From positions 1-64,000 of the forward strand of contig NZ_PXOH01000013.1 in NCBI RefSeq assembly GCF_003007785.1: a stretch of DNA of 64,000 bases, in the 5' to 3' direction. The DNA comes from Aphanothece hegewaldii CCALA 016. GTDB lineage: Bacteria; Cyanobacteriota; Cyanobacteriia; Cyanobacteriales; Microcystaceae. Both the position numbers and the translations under genes were made by a program. The notes below the pieces were generated by a model. The model was not told where the DNA came from. It searched no databases and saw only the letters and a list, made by a program, of their open reading frames with translations. Below, one piece after another: positions 1-8,630 of the stretch (position 1 is the stretch's first letter; every line of letters begins with the position of its first letter).

Positions 1-60
1 AATTTTTACCTACTAGCAACAACTAGAGCCACTAAAAGCTTACCACAAATATACAATTAA

Positions 61-258
61 TTATGCATTGTTACTTACACGACCAAAGTTAGCAGGTTGC
101 AAAGTAGGAATAATACCGTATAGGATTAAAAGAAACCAACCAATCAAAGCAACAAATATTCCTTTTCCTTCTCGTAACCATAACCAAACTAAATAACCGC
201 CACCAATTTCACAAAAACCAGCGAGTAGGAAATAAAGTAAAGATTTAATGAGAGCCAT
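61..258 (-). pseudogene. Truncated YnfA/UPF0060-type small membrane protein
   Basis: A 65-residue frame with two hydrophobic helices. The pattern (hydrophobic start, [17 protein letters not shown], a second helix, then LQPANFGRV) matches the first half of the UPF0060/YnfA family, a small multidrug-resistance-like fold of about 108 residues. The normal continuation after GRV (a YAAYGG-type motif and two more helices) is missing; the frame stops after SNNA. The remaining 60 bases to the window edge hold short hydrophobic stretches in other frames, which suggests a frameshift or decay. The family function is not firmly known. Family assignment is moderate; the truncation is seen directly. Confidence 0.55.
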
Positions 259-288
259 TTTATTAAACTAATCATTTTTGGTCTAGAT

Positions 289-921
289 ATGCAGTATAAA
301 GAAGCAATTCTCTATTTACAAGAAACTGACCCAAAATTAAGCCAATTAATTAATAAAGTTGGGGAATGTCATTTTGCAAGTGCTACTCCTCAAACTAATT
401 TGCTTTCTGCTTTAGTTTGGGCAATTATCGCGCAGCAAATTTCAACCGTTGCAGCTAATAAAATTTATCAAAGATTTCTCATTCATTATACCCAAGAAGA
501 ACCGCTTCAAGTCACGACTTTATTACAAGCGACAGATGAAGACTTACGAAGTATTGGGATTTCTCGTTTTAAAATTCGTTATTTAAGAAATTTAGCACAA
601 TTTATTTCAAGCAATGGCTCAATTTTCGATAATTTAGAAAATTTAGATGATCAAACTGTCATTCAATCACTTAGCGAAATTAAAGGAATTGGACAATGGA
701 CAGCACAAATGATTTTAATTTTTTGGCTACAACGTTTAGATGTTTTACCGTCTGGAGATTTAGGAATACGACGCGCTATTCAACATCTTTATGAATTAGA
801 AAAGATTCCCTCACCTGAAGCAGTAACTAAAATTGGCGAAAAATGGAAACCTTATAGAACAATAGCTTCTTGGTATTTATGGCGCAGTTTATCGGATAGT
901 ATATTAGGGATTAATCTTTAG
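289..921 (+). CDS. DNA-3-methyladenine glycosylase II-like (AlkA-type HhH-GPD)
   Basis: 210 residues in the HhH-GPD base-excision glycosylase superfamily. The helix-hairpin-helix is visible in LSEIKGIGQWTAQMILIF, followed by the GPD segment LPSGDLGIRRAI, whose Asp is the catalytic acid in AlkA-like enzymes. No Cys-rich iron-sulfur loop follows, which argues against the EndoIII/MutY branch. Expected reaction: removal of alkylated purines such as 3-methyladenine from DNA, leaving an abasic site. It is shorter than E. coli AlkA (282) because it lacks that protein's N-terminal domain, like the compact MagIII/yeast MAG types. It stands alone, convergent with the next gene. Confidence 0.87.
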   Translation: MQYKEAILYLQETDPKLSQLINKVGECHFASATPQTNLLSALVWAIIAQQISTVAANKIYQRFLIHYTQEEPLQVTTLLQATDEDLRSIGISRFKIRYLRNLAQFISSNGSIFDNLENLDDQTVIQSLSEIKGIGQWTAQMILIFWLQRLDVLPSGDLGIRRAIQHLYELEKIPSPEAVTKIGEKWKPYRTIASWYLWRSLSDSILGINL

Positions 922-1218
922 TTATTTTTTGAAAAAACTACAAATTAATTCACCAGGATCATTGATTTTAAAAGGAATACTTACACCCTTTTGCTGAATC
1001 CTAATTTTTTGCCGACAATCATATATTTCTATAGGTCGAACAATATTATTAACACTAATTGATGCTCGATATTCCCAGTAATTTTTTGCACTTCGTTTAA
1101 TTGAAAGAATACAAACTAACTGTTCATGATAATTTCGACAAAAAGAGGCGTATGCAGAAGATGTGAAAAAGGTTAATATAATTAGTATTCCTAAAATAAT
1201 TCCTTTAATTAGTTTCAT
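922..1218 (-). CDS. Small secreted protein of unknown function
   Basis: 98 residues. The N-terminus is a clear signal peptide: positive MKLIK, a long hydrophobic core, then SAYAS, a good signal peptidase I site after the AYA. The mature part of about 74 residues has four Cys (near SFCRN, LVCIL, YDCRQ and LICSF), enough for two disulfides in the periplasm. I do not recognise the family. Its start codon lies inside CATG at 1216-1219, which also supplies the ATG of the opposite-strand gene, so the two genes diverge from overlapping starts. Confidence 0.6.
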   Translation of the reverse strand: MKLIKGIILGILIILTFFTSSAYASFCRNYHEQLVCILSIKRSAKNYWEYRASISVNNIVRPIEIYDCRQKIRIQQKGVSIPFKINDPGELICSFFKK

Positions 1219-1390
1219 GTCTATACTAGCTCGTGTATTAATTAGTTTGATTGGTCTTACGCTAATTACTTATTTATTGAGAGGTTTAGGGTTATTAACT
1301 TTTATTCCAGGAGGAGTCATTTTAATTCTAATTGCTTTATCGATTTTATTTGGAATTCTTTATGGGGTTGAAAAGACAAGACGATTCTAA
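1217..1390 (+). CDS. Small conserved two-helix membrane protein
   Basis: 57 residues from the ATG at 1217. A longer reading from 1163 adds 18 residues that are antisense to the neighbouring signal peptide, so I prefer the later ATG. The protein has two hydrophobic helices split by a short GLLTFIPGG turn and ends in a basic tail (EKTRRF), the topology of a tiny inner-membrane or thylakoid protein. Unnamed proteins of this shape are common in cyanobacteria; I know no function. Its stop abuts the 3' end of menD on the other strand. Confidence 0.6.
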   Translation: MSILARVLISLIGLTLITYLLRGLGLLTFIPGGVILILIALSILFGILYGVEKTRRF

Positions 1391-3139
1391 TTAAAAATCT
1401 ATATTTTCTGCAAGAGTATTCAAAGTTTTATTAAGCCATTGAGCGTTATTTTTTCGATGGATTGGAACTTCTATAAGTCTGATTCCGTTTTCAGGAAGTG
1501 GATTGAGTAAATCTATTAATTCTGACCATTGATGAATTAAATAATAATCGACTCCATAAGTATGACAGAGTTTTTTAAAGTCTATATTTTGTGGCGTTGC
1601 GAAAAAATCTTCAAAAGGTGGCTCAAATTGAGAAATAGATAACATTTCAAAAATTCCACCACCATTATTATTAATGACAATAATCGTTAAAGATCCAATA
1701 AATTTTTGTTTAATTAAAAATCCATTAGTATCATGTAATAAGGCGAGATCTCCCGTTAATAAAACACTCTTGTTATTTTTATAACTGATACCCAGAGCGG
1801 TTGATAATGTTCCATCAATACCATTAGCTCCTCGACTAAAATAAGGATAAAATCTTTGAGAATTAGGCATCCAAAAAAATTCAACGTCTCTGACGGGCAT
1901 ACTATTAGCGATAATGATAGGTGTTTGGGCGGGTAATATTTGAGGAAGCAACCATGCAACTTTTCCTTCTACTAACTGATTTTCCTCAATCATCATTTTA
2001 TTCATTTTTTGTTGAATTTTTCGCTCTAATTCATGCCATTGTTTAGCATAAATAGATAGGGTTAAATTTTGAGTTTTGGGGAGTGTTTCGGTTAATTGTT
2101 CAAGGGTAGTGCGTAGATGAATAGTTTTGCCGTGTAAAGCATCTAAATTATCCGCAGAAGTAGTAATGATCCAACGAGTTGGGTTAATTTTTTCTAACCA
2201 AGTTCTTAACTCTTTACTGGTGGGAAGTTCGCCAATTTGAATAACTATATCTGGGGTTAGTTTTTGAGCAATTTCTGAATTTCGTAAGATGATATCATAG
2301 GTAGAAATTAAATAAGGATTAAGATCAGCGTAATTTCGTATAGGTGATAAAGCTTCGGCTAAAACAGGATATTGTAAATGTTGGGCTAAAGTTGCGATCG
2401 CCTGACAATATTCTTGTGGAAAATAAGACTGATCGACACCTGCAATAATAATTCCTTTTTCTAATGATTGCCATTGCTCATAAGGAATTAAAGAAAATAT
2501 TTGAGGAAAAGTAACTTGTTGAGGGGGAATATGCGAGAAAAATGTTTCTTGATTCCATTGTAATTGAATTGGAATTGTTTCAGGTTGCGGAATAGGGGGT
2601 AATGGATCACGCAAGGGTATGTTTAGATGAACGATACCAGGGATGGGATCAAGCGATCGCCTCCATGCGTGTATGATGGTTTGACGAAGATAGGAGAGTC
2701 TTTCTAAATTCGCTTCTGGGGTGGCTAATTCGGCTTGCCATGTGGGATAATGACCATAAAGTCGAAGCTGATCGATGGTTTGTCCTGCGTGACAGTGACG
2801 CAACTCTGGGGGGCGATCGGCTGTCAATACCAGTAATGAAACTCGACTTTCTTTCGCTTCGATAACTGCGGGATAAAAGTTAGCCCCTGCTGTACCTGAA
2901 GTGCAAACCAAAGCTACGGGTATTCCCTGTTGTTTGGCGAGTCCAAGGGCGAAAAAAGAGGCTGATCGTTCGTCTAAAATGGGTATAGCATCAATGTTGG
3001 GATGTTGTGCGAATGCGATCGCTATTGGTGTAGAACGAGATCCAGGACAAATGACGGCGGTTTTTAGTCCCAGACGATGCAAGGTTTCTACTAAAACTGA
3101 TCCCCAAAGGGTATTAATGTTGCGAAAATCTATAGTCAT
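1391..3139 (-). CDS. menD: 2-succinyl-5-enolpyruvyl-6-hydroxy-3-cyclohexene-1-carboxylate synthase (SEPHCHC synthase)
   Basis: 582 residues, the usual MenD length. This thiamine-diphosphate enzyme joins isochorismate and 2-oxoglutarate in the phylloquinone (vitamin K1) pathway that supplies photosystem I. The N-terminal Pyr domain starts with WGSVLVETLHRLGL and VICPGSRSTPIAIAF. The C-terminal PP domain carries the ThDP/Mg motif GDLALLHDTNGFL running to NNNGGGIFEML. HIP1 octamers lie inside the gene, consistent with long residence in a cyanobacterial genome. No other men gene is adjacent. It is followed, 36 bp away at its 5' side and on the same strand, by a sugar-binding lipoprotein gene with no obvious functional link. 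Confidence 0.95.
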   Translation of the reverse strand: MTIDFRNINTLWGSVLVETLHRLGLKTAVICPGSRSTPIAIAFAQHPNIDAIPILDERSASFFALGLAKQQGIPVALVCTSGTAGANFYPAVIEAKESRVSLLVLTADRPPELRHCHAGQTIDQLRLYGHYPTWQAELATPEANLERLSYLRQTIIHAWRRSLDPIPGIVHLNIPLRDPLPPIPQPETIPIQLQWNQETFFSHIPPQQVTFPQIFSLIPYEQWQSLEKGIIIAGVDQSYFPQEYCQAIATLAQHLQYPVLAEALSPIRNYADLNPYLISTYDIILRNSEIAQKLTPDIVIQIGELPTSKELRTWLEKINPTRWIITTSADNLDALHGKTIHLRTTLEQLTETLPKTQNLTLSIYAKQWHELERKIQQKMNKMMIEENQLVEGKVAWLLPQILPAQTPIIIANSMPVRDVEFFWMPNSQRFYPYFSRGANGIDGTLSTALGISYKNNKSVLLTGDLALLHDTNGFLIKQKFIGSLTIIVINNNGGGIFEMLSISQFEPPFEDFFATPQNIDFKKLCHTYGVDYYLIHQWSELIDLLNPLPENGIRLIEVPIHRKNNAQWLNKTLNTLAENIDF

Positions 3140-3175
3140 TCAATCGTGAGAAATTATTTTTGAGGAATAGTTTTT

Positions 3176-4462
3176 TTAGGGTAAGTCTTGTAAAATTAAT
3201 TCTAGTCGTTTTTGGGCAGTGTCTAGGGCTTCTTCTGGACTTTTTTCACCTAAAAGAGATGATTCGATCGCTCTCCCTAAATTTTCTGATAAGTGATTGT
3301 AGCCTAGCATAATTGGACGTGAGCGAACCCATTTCATTTGTTGTAAAAAAATATTTAAAACTGGATTTTCTTTAACAAAAGCTTGATATTCTTCACTCTG
3401 CTCAGATTTTAAATTAATGGGTAAATATCCTGTTTTAATTGCCCAAGGGGTTTGAAATTCTTCGCTTAATATATATTCTAAAAATTCTAAACACGCTTTT
3501 TCTCTCAGGGGAGTTGTTTTAAAGACAAATAAGTTCTCTCCTCCTAACACAGTAGCAGATTTTTCAAGTTTAGGTATCGGAAAAGCATCATAATCAATTT
3601 TTGTTTGGTTCAGTTGACCTAATGTCCAAGGTCCTGTAATCTGCATCGCTACTTTACCATTAATAAAATTATCTAATTCATAACCTCTTTCTGGTGGTGA
3701 TAAAATAGCTAAGTTATTTTTCACTAAATTTGAACCAAATTCTAACGCTTTAATTGTTCCATCTTGAACTAAATTAAATTGATTATTTTGTCCGAATTCT
3801 GCACCAGCACTATACATCAACGGCAACCAGACAAAAACAACCCATTCTTCTTTTCCTAAAGATAATAACATTCCATGCTGATCTATTTTGCCATCACCAT
3901 CAAGATCTTTTGTTAATTTTTCTGCTGCTTTTTGTAATTCTTCCCAAGTTTGAGGTATGGTTTGAATTCCTGCTTCTTTAAATAAACTGGGTCGATAGAA
4001 TATGGCAGTATTATTAGTAGCGAATGGAATCGAATAAATCTGGCGATTCAGTTCCATTGTTTCAAACAAGCTAGGAATAATTTCTGTTTTTCTAGGAGAA
4101 TTATTCAACCATTTTTCAAGGGGTATGATGGCATCTAGTTCAACTAATTGACTGGTTAATTGTGGAGTGTACCAAAGCATATCGGGGGGCTGTTTTCCGA
4201 CAATAGCCGTTAATATTTTAGGAAGTTGTTGATCGGGTTGTCCAATGTAAAAATCCTCAACTTTGATATCAGGGTGACTTTGGTTAAATTTATTTAATAG
4301 TTTGGAAAATACCTCTCGATTTGGCGGTGGATTTATTCCATGCCAAAAAGTTAATTTAGTTATATTTTGTTGCTCTTTCTGGGGAACATCACAACTTTGT
4401 AATATAAAAATATTAAAAAATATTACAATAATTATTAATAAAGGTTTTAAGAAAATTTTCAT
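3176..4462 (-). CDS. ABC transporter sugar-binding lipoprotein (family 1 extracellular solute-binding protein)
   Basis: 428 residues. A lipoprotein signal peptide ends in the lipobox LQSC, with acylated Cys at about residue 24. The mature protein has the MalE/UgpB-type fold: TFWHGINPPPNREVF, the DMLWYTPQ segment, IYSIPFATNNTAIFYRP, and the C-terminal region with EEFQTPWA. The role is to capture a sugar, oligosaccharide or glycerol-phosphate-like ligand in the periplasm for an ABC importer. No permease or ATPase gene is adjacent, so the partners lie elsewhere; the ligand cannot be read from sequence. Confidence 0.85.
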   Translation of the reverse strand: MKIFLKPLLIIIVIFFNIFILQSCDVPQKEQQNITKLTFWHGINPPPNREVFSKLLNKFNQSHPDIKVEDFYIGQPDQQLPKILTAIVGKQPPDMLWYTPQLTSQLVELDAIIPLEKWLNNSPRKTEIIPSLFETMELNRQIYSIPFATNNTAIFYRPSLFKEAGIQTIPQTWEELQKAAEKLTKDLDGDGKIDQHGMLLSLGKEEWVVFVWLPLMYSAGAEFGQNNQFNLVQDGTIKALEFGSNLVKNNLAILSPPERGYELDNFINGKVAMQITGPWTLGQLNQTKIDYDAFPIPKLEKSATVLGGENLFVFKTTPLREKACLEFLEYILSEEFQTPWAIKTGYLPINLKSEQSEEYQAFVKENPVLNIFLQQMKWVRSRPIMLGYNHLSENLGRAIESSLLGEKSPEEALDTAQKRLELILQDLP

Positions 4463-4653
4463 ATTTTTTATGAGATTTTTAGATAATTATGACTGATTTC
4501 TGTTCTTGTCTAATTTTACGTCTAAAAGTACCGTTAGATAAAGTTAAAATTAATGTTGTCAGTTATTATTATCAGTGTTTCCGTCTTCTCGTTGTGGCAA
4601 GAAGAAAGATAAATTGTTAAAATGAAAAAGATTAAGCTTCAGGAGTAGTTTTC

Positions 4654-4860
4654 ATGTTTTTTGATGAATTGCAACCGATTATGAAAGAACTATTGCAACA
4701 GCCAATTGCTTTTGCTGGAGGCTTTTTCTCTGGTTTACTTCGGTTGAAAGTGACTGACGAACCTTTAAAAAATTGGTTAGAACAACAGGGAATGACCAAT
4801 TATTCAGATAACAATAATTCTAATAATGGGAACAGTCCTCAATCGATTAACATTGACTAA
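4654..4860 (+). CDS. Small conserved cyanobacterial protein of unknown function
   Basis: 68 residues with a good Shine-Dalgarno (CAGGAG) ahead of the ATG. The first 45 residues look like a conserved unit (MKELLQQPIAFAGGFFSGLLRLKV, then DEPLKNWLEQQG). An amphipathic glycine-rich stretch could insert in or lie along a membrane. The last 20 residues are an Asn/Ser-rich tail. I recall similar short proteins across cyanobacteria, without a known function. It stands alone between divergent and co-directional neighbours. Confidence 0.6.
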   Translation: MFFDELQPIMKELLQQPIAFAGGFFSGLLRLKVTDEPLKNWLEQQGMTNYSDNNNSNNGNSPQSINID

Positions 4861-4896
4861 TTCAGCTTTTTGGGTTTGGAAACCATTGTTTATACA

Positions 4897-4920
4897 GGGT
4901 TTGGTTTCCAAACCCCTACA
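4897..4920. repeat. Palindromic intergenic repeat, copy 1
   Basis: GGGTTTGG-TTT-CCAAACCC followed by CTACA. A second, partial copy of the arm (GGGTTTGGAAACC) lies just upstream at 4872-4884. The same motif recurs at 14937, 29907, 44701, 59062 and 59097, always between genes. It can form a hairpin in DNA or RNA. Confidence 0.85.
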
Positions 4921-5072
4921 CTTTTATTATATATAATCTGTATTTTATTAGTTTGAGAACTGCTTTAACCCTACTGAGGTTTTAGTTTAGATTTTTTTAA
5001 TCTTTCGATGGCTCTATTTCTTGAAAAATTTGTTATCTTTTGAAAAAAGAAATCTGTCATCTTAAGCCGAAA

Positions 5073-5507
5073 ATGAAACATTCAGTGATTTTTCATCTTG
5101 CCATTCCGATTTCTGATATTCAAATCGCAAAAGCTTTTTATTGTGATGGATTAGGATGCAAAGTTGGGCGCGAAAACACTCAAGCACTCATTCTTGATTT
5201 TTATGGACATCAAGTTGTAGCCCATGTTACCCATGAATCTCTCACCCCACAAAAAGGAATTTATCCTCGTCATTTTGGCTTAATTTTTACGGATGAAAGC
5301 GACTGGGAAGCTTTAGTAAATCGAATTAAAGAACAAGCAATATCTTTTTATATTGAACCTAAATTGCGCTTTTCGGGTCAATTAACGGAGCATCGCAGCT
5401 TTTTTATTGAAGATCCTTTCTACAATCTCCTAGAATTCAAATTTTATCGTCATTCAGAGGCTATTTTTGGCGGACGCGAGTTAACGGCAATTGGCGATCG
5501 CGTGTAA
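5073..5507 (+). CDS. Glyoxalase/VOC-superfamily protein
   Basis: 144 residues from the ATG at 5073; an in-frame TTG at 5040 would add 11 poorly conserved residues. A single vicinal-oxygen-chelate unit pair is visible: the start FHLAIPISDIQIAKAFYCDGLGC (beta-alpha-beta entry), a central HFGLIF strand, and the end SFFIEDPFYNLLEFKFY, which matches the ...DPxGNxLE closing motif of VOC proteins. His near the start, His in RHFGL and Glu in LLEFKF are plausible metal ligands. VOC proteins include dioxygenases, glyoxalases and resistance proteins, so the substrate is open. Confidence 0.75.
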   Translation: MKHSVIFHLAIPISDIQIAKAFYCDGLGCKVGRENTQALILDFYGHQVVAHVTHESLTPQKGIYPRHFGLIFTDESDWEALVNRIKEQAISFYIEPKLRFSGQLTEHRSFFIEDPFYNLLEFKFYRHSEAIFGGRELTAIGDRV

Positions 5508-5604
5508 AAATCTTAAGATTATTAGGATAAAAAGAGGTCAATTCAGCCCATATCCGACAATATAAATTAATCAGTTAGGATATAGAAATTAGGATAATTC
5601 AGTT

Positions 5605-6672
5605 ATGACAATTCTTTTAGCAGGTGATATTGGTGGTACTAAAACGATTTTACGTCTGGTTGATTCGGAAACAATTATAGAACCTGGATTACCGGCTCAA
5701 ATTACTTTAGCGGAAGCTCGATACACCAGTCAAGATTATCCCGATTTAGCACCGATGGTAAAGGAATTTTTCGCACAAGCTAAAGCTCAAATGGGTTCAT
5801 TACCCGTAGTAGAAAAAGCTTGTTTTGGCATTGCTGGCCCTGTTATTAATAATACATCTGAACTAACTAACTTGAGTTGGTCATTGAGTGCAACACGCTT
5901 ACAACACACTTTAAATATTCCTACTATTCATCTAATTAATGACTTTGCAGCAATTGGCTATGGTATTCTAGGTTTGAGCGATGAGGATATTTATACCTTA
6001 CAAGAGGGAAAACGCAATAAAAAGGCTCCCATTGCGGTTCTTGGCGCAGGAACGGGTTTAGGGGAGTGTTTTTTAATTCCTTTATCCAATGGTCGCTATC
6101 AAGTTTATAGTAGTGAGGGTTCTCATGCTGATTTTCCGCCGCGTTCAGCCTTAGAATTTCGCCTTTTGACTTATATTCGATCGCTGTATAATATTGAACG
6201 TGTTTCGGTCGAACGGGTTGTCTCTGGACTAGGTATTACAGCAATTTATCAATTTTTAAGAAGTCAGGATGGTATGTCGGAAACGCCAGCCATGAGAAAA
6301 CACTATGAGACATGGGAACGAGAACTCAGTAAGCCGGATATTGAAGCTACTATAGATTTAGCGGCTGAGGTGTCGAAAGCTGCATTATCCCAAAATGATG
6401 AACTTTGCGAACAAACAATGCGCCTGTTTATCGAAGCTTATGGCGCAGAAGCGGGAAATTTAGCCTTAAAAATACTGCCTTATGGTGGGGTTTATGTGGC
6501 GGGCGGAATTGCACCTAAGATTTTACCTCTTTTGAAAGAAGGACATTTTATCAAAACGTTTCATAGTAAAGGTCGTATGCGTCCTTTAATGGAACAAATG
6601 CCAGTGTATGTCGTTCTCAATCCTAAAGTTGGTTTAATCGGTGCTAGTTTATATGCTGCATTAATCGATTAG
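5605..6672 (+). CDS. glk: Glucokinase
   Basis: 355 residues, matching cyanobacterial and proteobacterial Glk. It phosphorylates glucose to glucose 6-phosphate with ATP, feeding glycogen or sugar breakdown. Seen in sequence: the phosphate-1 motif LLAGDIGGTKTILRLVD at the N-terminus, the sugar-binding/catalytic LINDFAAIGYGI (Asp as base), the adenosine-side loop VLGAGTGLGECFL, and late GGVYVAGGIAPKIL. The ROK-type zinc motif is absent, supporting the Glk family (Pfam Glucokinase). It is monocistronic, with a GATATAG-rich leader and no clear operator. Confidence 0.93.
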   Translation: MTILLAGDIGGTKTILRLVDSETIIEPGLPAQITLAEARYTSQDYPDLAPMVKEFFAQAKAQMGSLPVVEKACFGIAGPVINNTSELTNLSWSLSATRLQHTLNIPTIHLINDFAAIGYGILGLSDEDIYTLQEGKRNKKAPIAVLGAGTGLGECFLIPLSNGRYQVYSSEGSHADFPPRSALEFRLLTYIRSLYNIERVSVERVVSGLGITAIYQFLRSQDGMSETPAMRKHYETWERELSKPDIEATIDLAAEVSKAALSQNDELCEQTMRLFIEAYGAEAGNLALKILPYGGVYVAGGIAPKILPLLKEGHFIKTFHSKGRMRPLMEQMPVYVVLNPKVGLIGASLYAALID

Positions 6673-6758
6673 ACACCAAATGATAAGGACTTACGATATC
6701 TGTTCTAGCATTACTAGATCATCACGTAAGCCCCCTATTTATGATATAATGATTTTCC

Positions 6759-7082
6759 CTAGCGGGCGACGACAGTTGCGACGGCTGTTTTAGATGGAGG
6801 TTGAGGTTGGAGATCACGCAGACTGGGGAAGAGGAAGTGGTTTTCCTCGACATACTGCGCTCCAAACAAACCTTTCTCCGCCCAGAAATAGCGATCGGTT
6901 GTATGTTCGTTCCGCTTAACTACTAATAATGCTGGTGGACTTATACCAACAGATTGTATATATTTTCTTGCGGCTGTTACTGGTTTATCTTCGCCGCTTT
7001 CAATACTATACTGGGGTACTAGCTCCAGAATCTTGCGTCCTTCTTGACGACGGCGACTCTTGCGTTTCCGTTTTCTTGCCAA
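6759..7082 (-). CDS. Conserved cyanobacterial protein, DUF3155-like
   Basis: 107 residues. It begins with a strongly basic block (ARKRKRKSRRRQEGRKIL), then EHIPQ-like VPQYSIESGEDKPVTAARKYIQ, then a region ending near HFLFPSLRDLQ and a Pro/Ala tail. I recognise this as the DUF3155 family confined to cyanobacteria. The basic N-terminus suggests nucleic-acid or ribosome contact, but no function is known to me. It converges on glk and is read away from the histidine kinase gene downstream. Confidence 0.7.
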   Translation of the reverse strand: MARKRKRKSRRRQEGRKILELVPQYSIESGEDKPVTAARKYIQSVGISPPALLVVKRNEHTTDRYFWAEKGLFGAQYVEENHFLFPSLRDLQPQPPSKTAVATVVAR

Positions 7083-7336
7083 CCCTATTACCTCCTATTT
7101 CGGCTAATCGCTGTAATCATAGTTACAAAAGCCGTTGCAATTATATCCGTTCTATCTTAGAAAATCAACCATTTCTCTAAGCATAAACTGAATTGCAAAA
7201 GTTGGCTAGAATGTTTACTGAGTCTAGACTGAAAACGCCATTTATTTCCTTGGTATTCCGTAAAATTGATACAAAACTTATTAATCCTTAATTTTTTCTT
7301 AATAAACTATTAGTACAAACGCTCAGTAACAGCTTT

Positions 7337-8623
7337 ATGTCTCATTCCCCTCCTGTGTCGATGAGCCCAAGTCCAGAATTTATAGCTTTGTGTGAAACGC
7401 AAATCGCTTTACTCACACAAGAGTTACAAGCAGCTTGGGGGATTGTCTATTTAACAAAGGGATGGGTTAACAGTCGGGAAACTCAGTTAATCCCAGTGGT
7501 GGTTTATCCGTCTAAAGAATCGGTTGGGTATGGCAAGGAATCGAATCAAGAGTTACCTAAAATTGAAATAAAAAATTCTTCACCTTTAGCTCTACTGGGG
7601 AATAATTTAACAGAAATTGAGGATAAATTTACAAGTTCGTACGAAGATCATACTAAAGAAAGACAAGTTATATTACCTTTGGTTTATGAACAAAAAATAA
7701 TGGGATTGTTAGTCACTCGACGCAATGAACGAGAGTGGAATGAGCAAGAAATAGAACAGATTGCTAAAATTGCCCAAACATTAGCCCTTGCGTGTTTTTT
7801 GGATCAACGACAAAAATGGTATGAAAAACAATTACAAGAACAAAATGAGCAAAAAGAATTAGAACGCGATCGCCTAGATAATTTACTTCATCAATTAAGA
7901 AATCCGTTAACAGCTTTAAGAACTTTTGGCAAGCTTTTATTAAAACGTTTTTTACAAGATGAGAGCAATCAACCGATTATTAAAGGAATTTTAAGAGAAA
8001 GCGATCGCCTACAAGAACTCCTAGAAGAATTTGAAGCAGAAATCGCACAAAAAACCCAAGATACACCAACGATTGAATTATTACCCGAAGATAAAAAAGC
8101 GTCATCAGTACGATTTCTTTTACCGAGTTCTTCAGTTACTCTAGAATCTATTTCAGTAATTGATCTTATTGATCCTCTCATTAGTTCAGCAAAAGCGATC
8201 GCACAAGAGAAAAAAATTACGTTTATCTCGGATATCCCCACTAATTTACCGCTTGTTCAAGCCAATTCTAAAGCTTTACGAGAGGTTTTGAGTAATTTAA
8301 TCGATAATGCTTTAAAATACACACCAGAAGAGGGAAAAGTTACCATTACTGTAGAACTTTTTCCAACAACTTTAAAGATTTTAATTAGTGATACGGGTTA
8401 TGGAATTCCAAAAGAAGATTTAGATCATCTTTTTGAACGACATTATCGCGGTATTCAAGCACAAGGAACAATTCCTGGAACGGGTTTAGGATTAGCCATT
8501 GCTCATGAATTAATCGAACAAATGGGGGGAGAAATTGAGGTAATGAGTCCGATATCTAATAATCCTAATCTTCCAGGAACAACCTTCACAGTCTGTTTAA
8601 AACGGTATATATATCCTTTATAA
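7337..8623 (+). CDS. GAF-domain sensor histidine kinase, Hik2/chloroplast-sensor-kinase type
   Basis: 428 residues: N-terminal GAF domain (about 10-155), a short coiled coil (160-182), a HisKA dimerisation segment with phospho-acceptor His185 in LLHQLRNPLTALRTFGKLLLKR, and a C-terminal HATPase_c domain with N-box LIDNALKYTPE, G1 DTGYGIP and G2 GTGLGLAIAH. The layout, length and H-box context match cyanobacterial Hik2, the ancestor of plastid CSK, a redox sensor of the plastoquinone pool that signals to photosystem and phycobilisome genes. Cys19 sits where I remember the Hik2 iron-sulfur ligand being placed; that point is from memory. It is monocistronic, and the partner response regulator is not in the window. 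Confidence 0.8.
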   Translation: MSHSPPVSMSPSPEFIALCETQIALLTQELQAAWGIVYLTKGWVNSRETQLIPVVVYPSKESVGYGKESNQELPKIEIKNSSPLALLGNNLTEIEDKFTSSYEDHTKERQVILPLVYEQKIMGLLVTRRNEREWNEQEIEQIAKIAQTLALACFLDQRQKWYEKQLQEQNEQKELERDRLDNLLHQLRNPLTALRTFGKLLLKRFLQDESNQPIIKGILRESDRLQELLEEFEAEIAQKTQDTPTIELLPEDKKASSVRFLLPSSSVTLESISVIDLIDPLISSAKAIAQEKKITFISDIPTNLPLVQANSKALREVLSNLIDNALKYTPEEGKVTITVELFPTTLKILISDTGYGIPKEDLDHLFERHYRGIQAQGTIPGTGLGLAIAHELIEQMGGEIEVMSPISNNPNLPGTTFTVCLKRYIYPL

Positions 8624-8630
8624 CCTAAAT

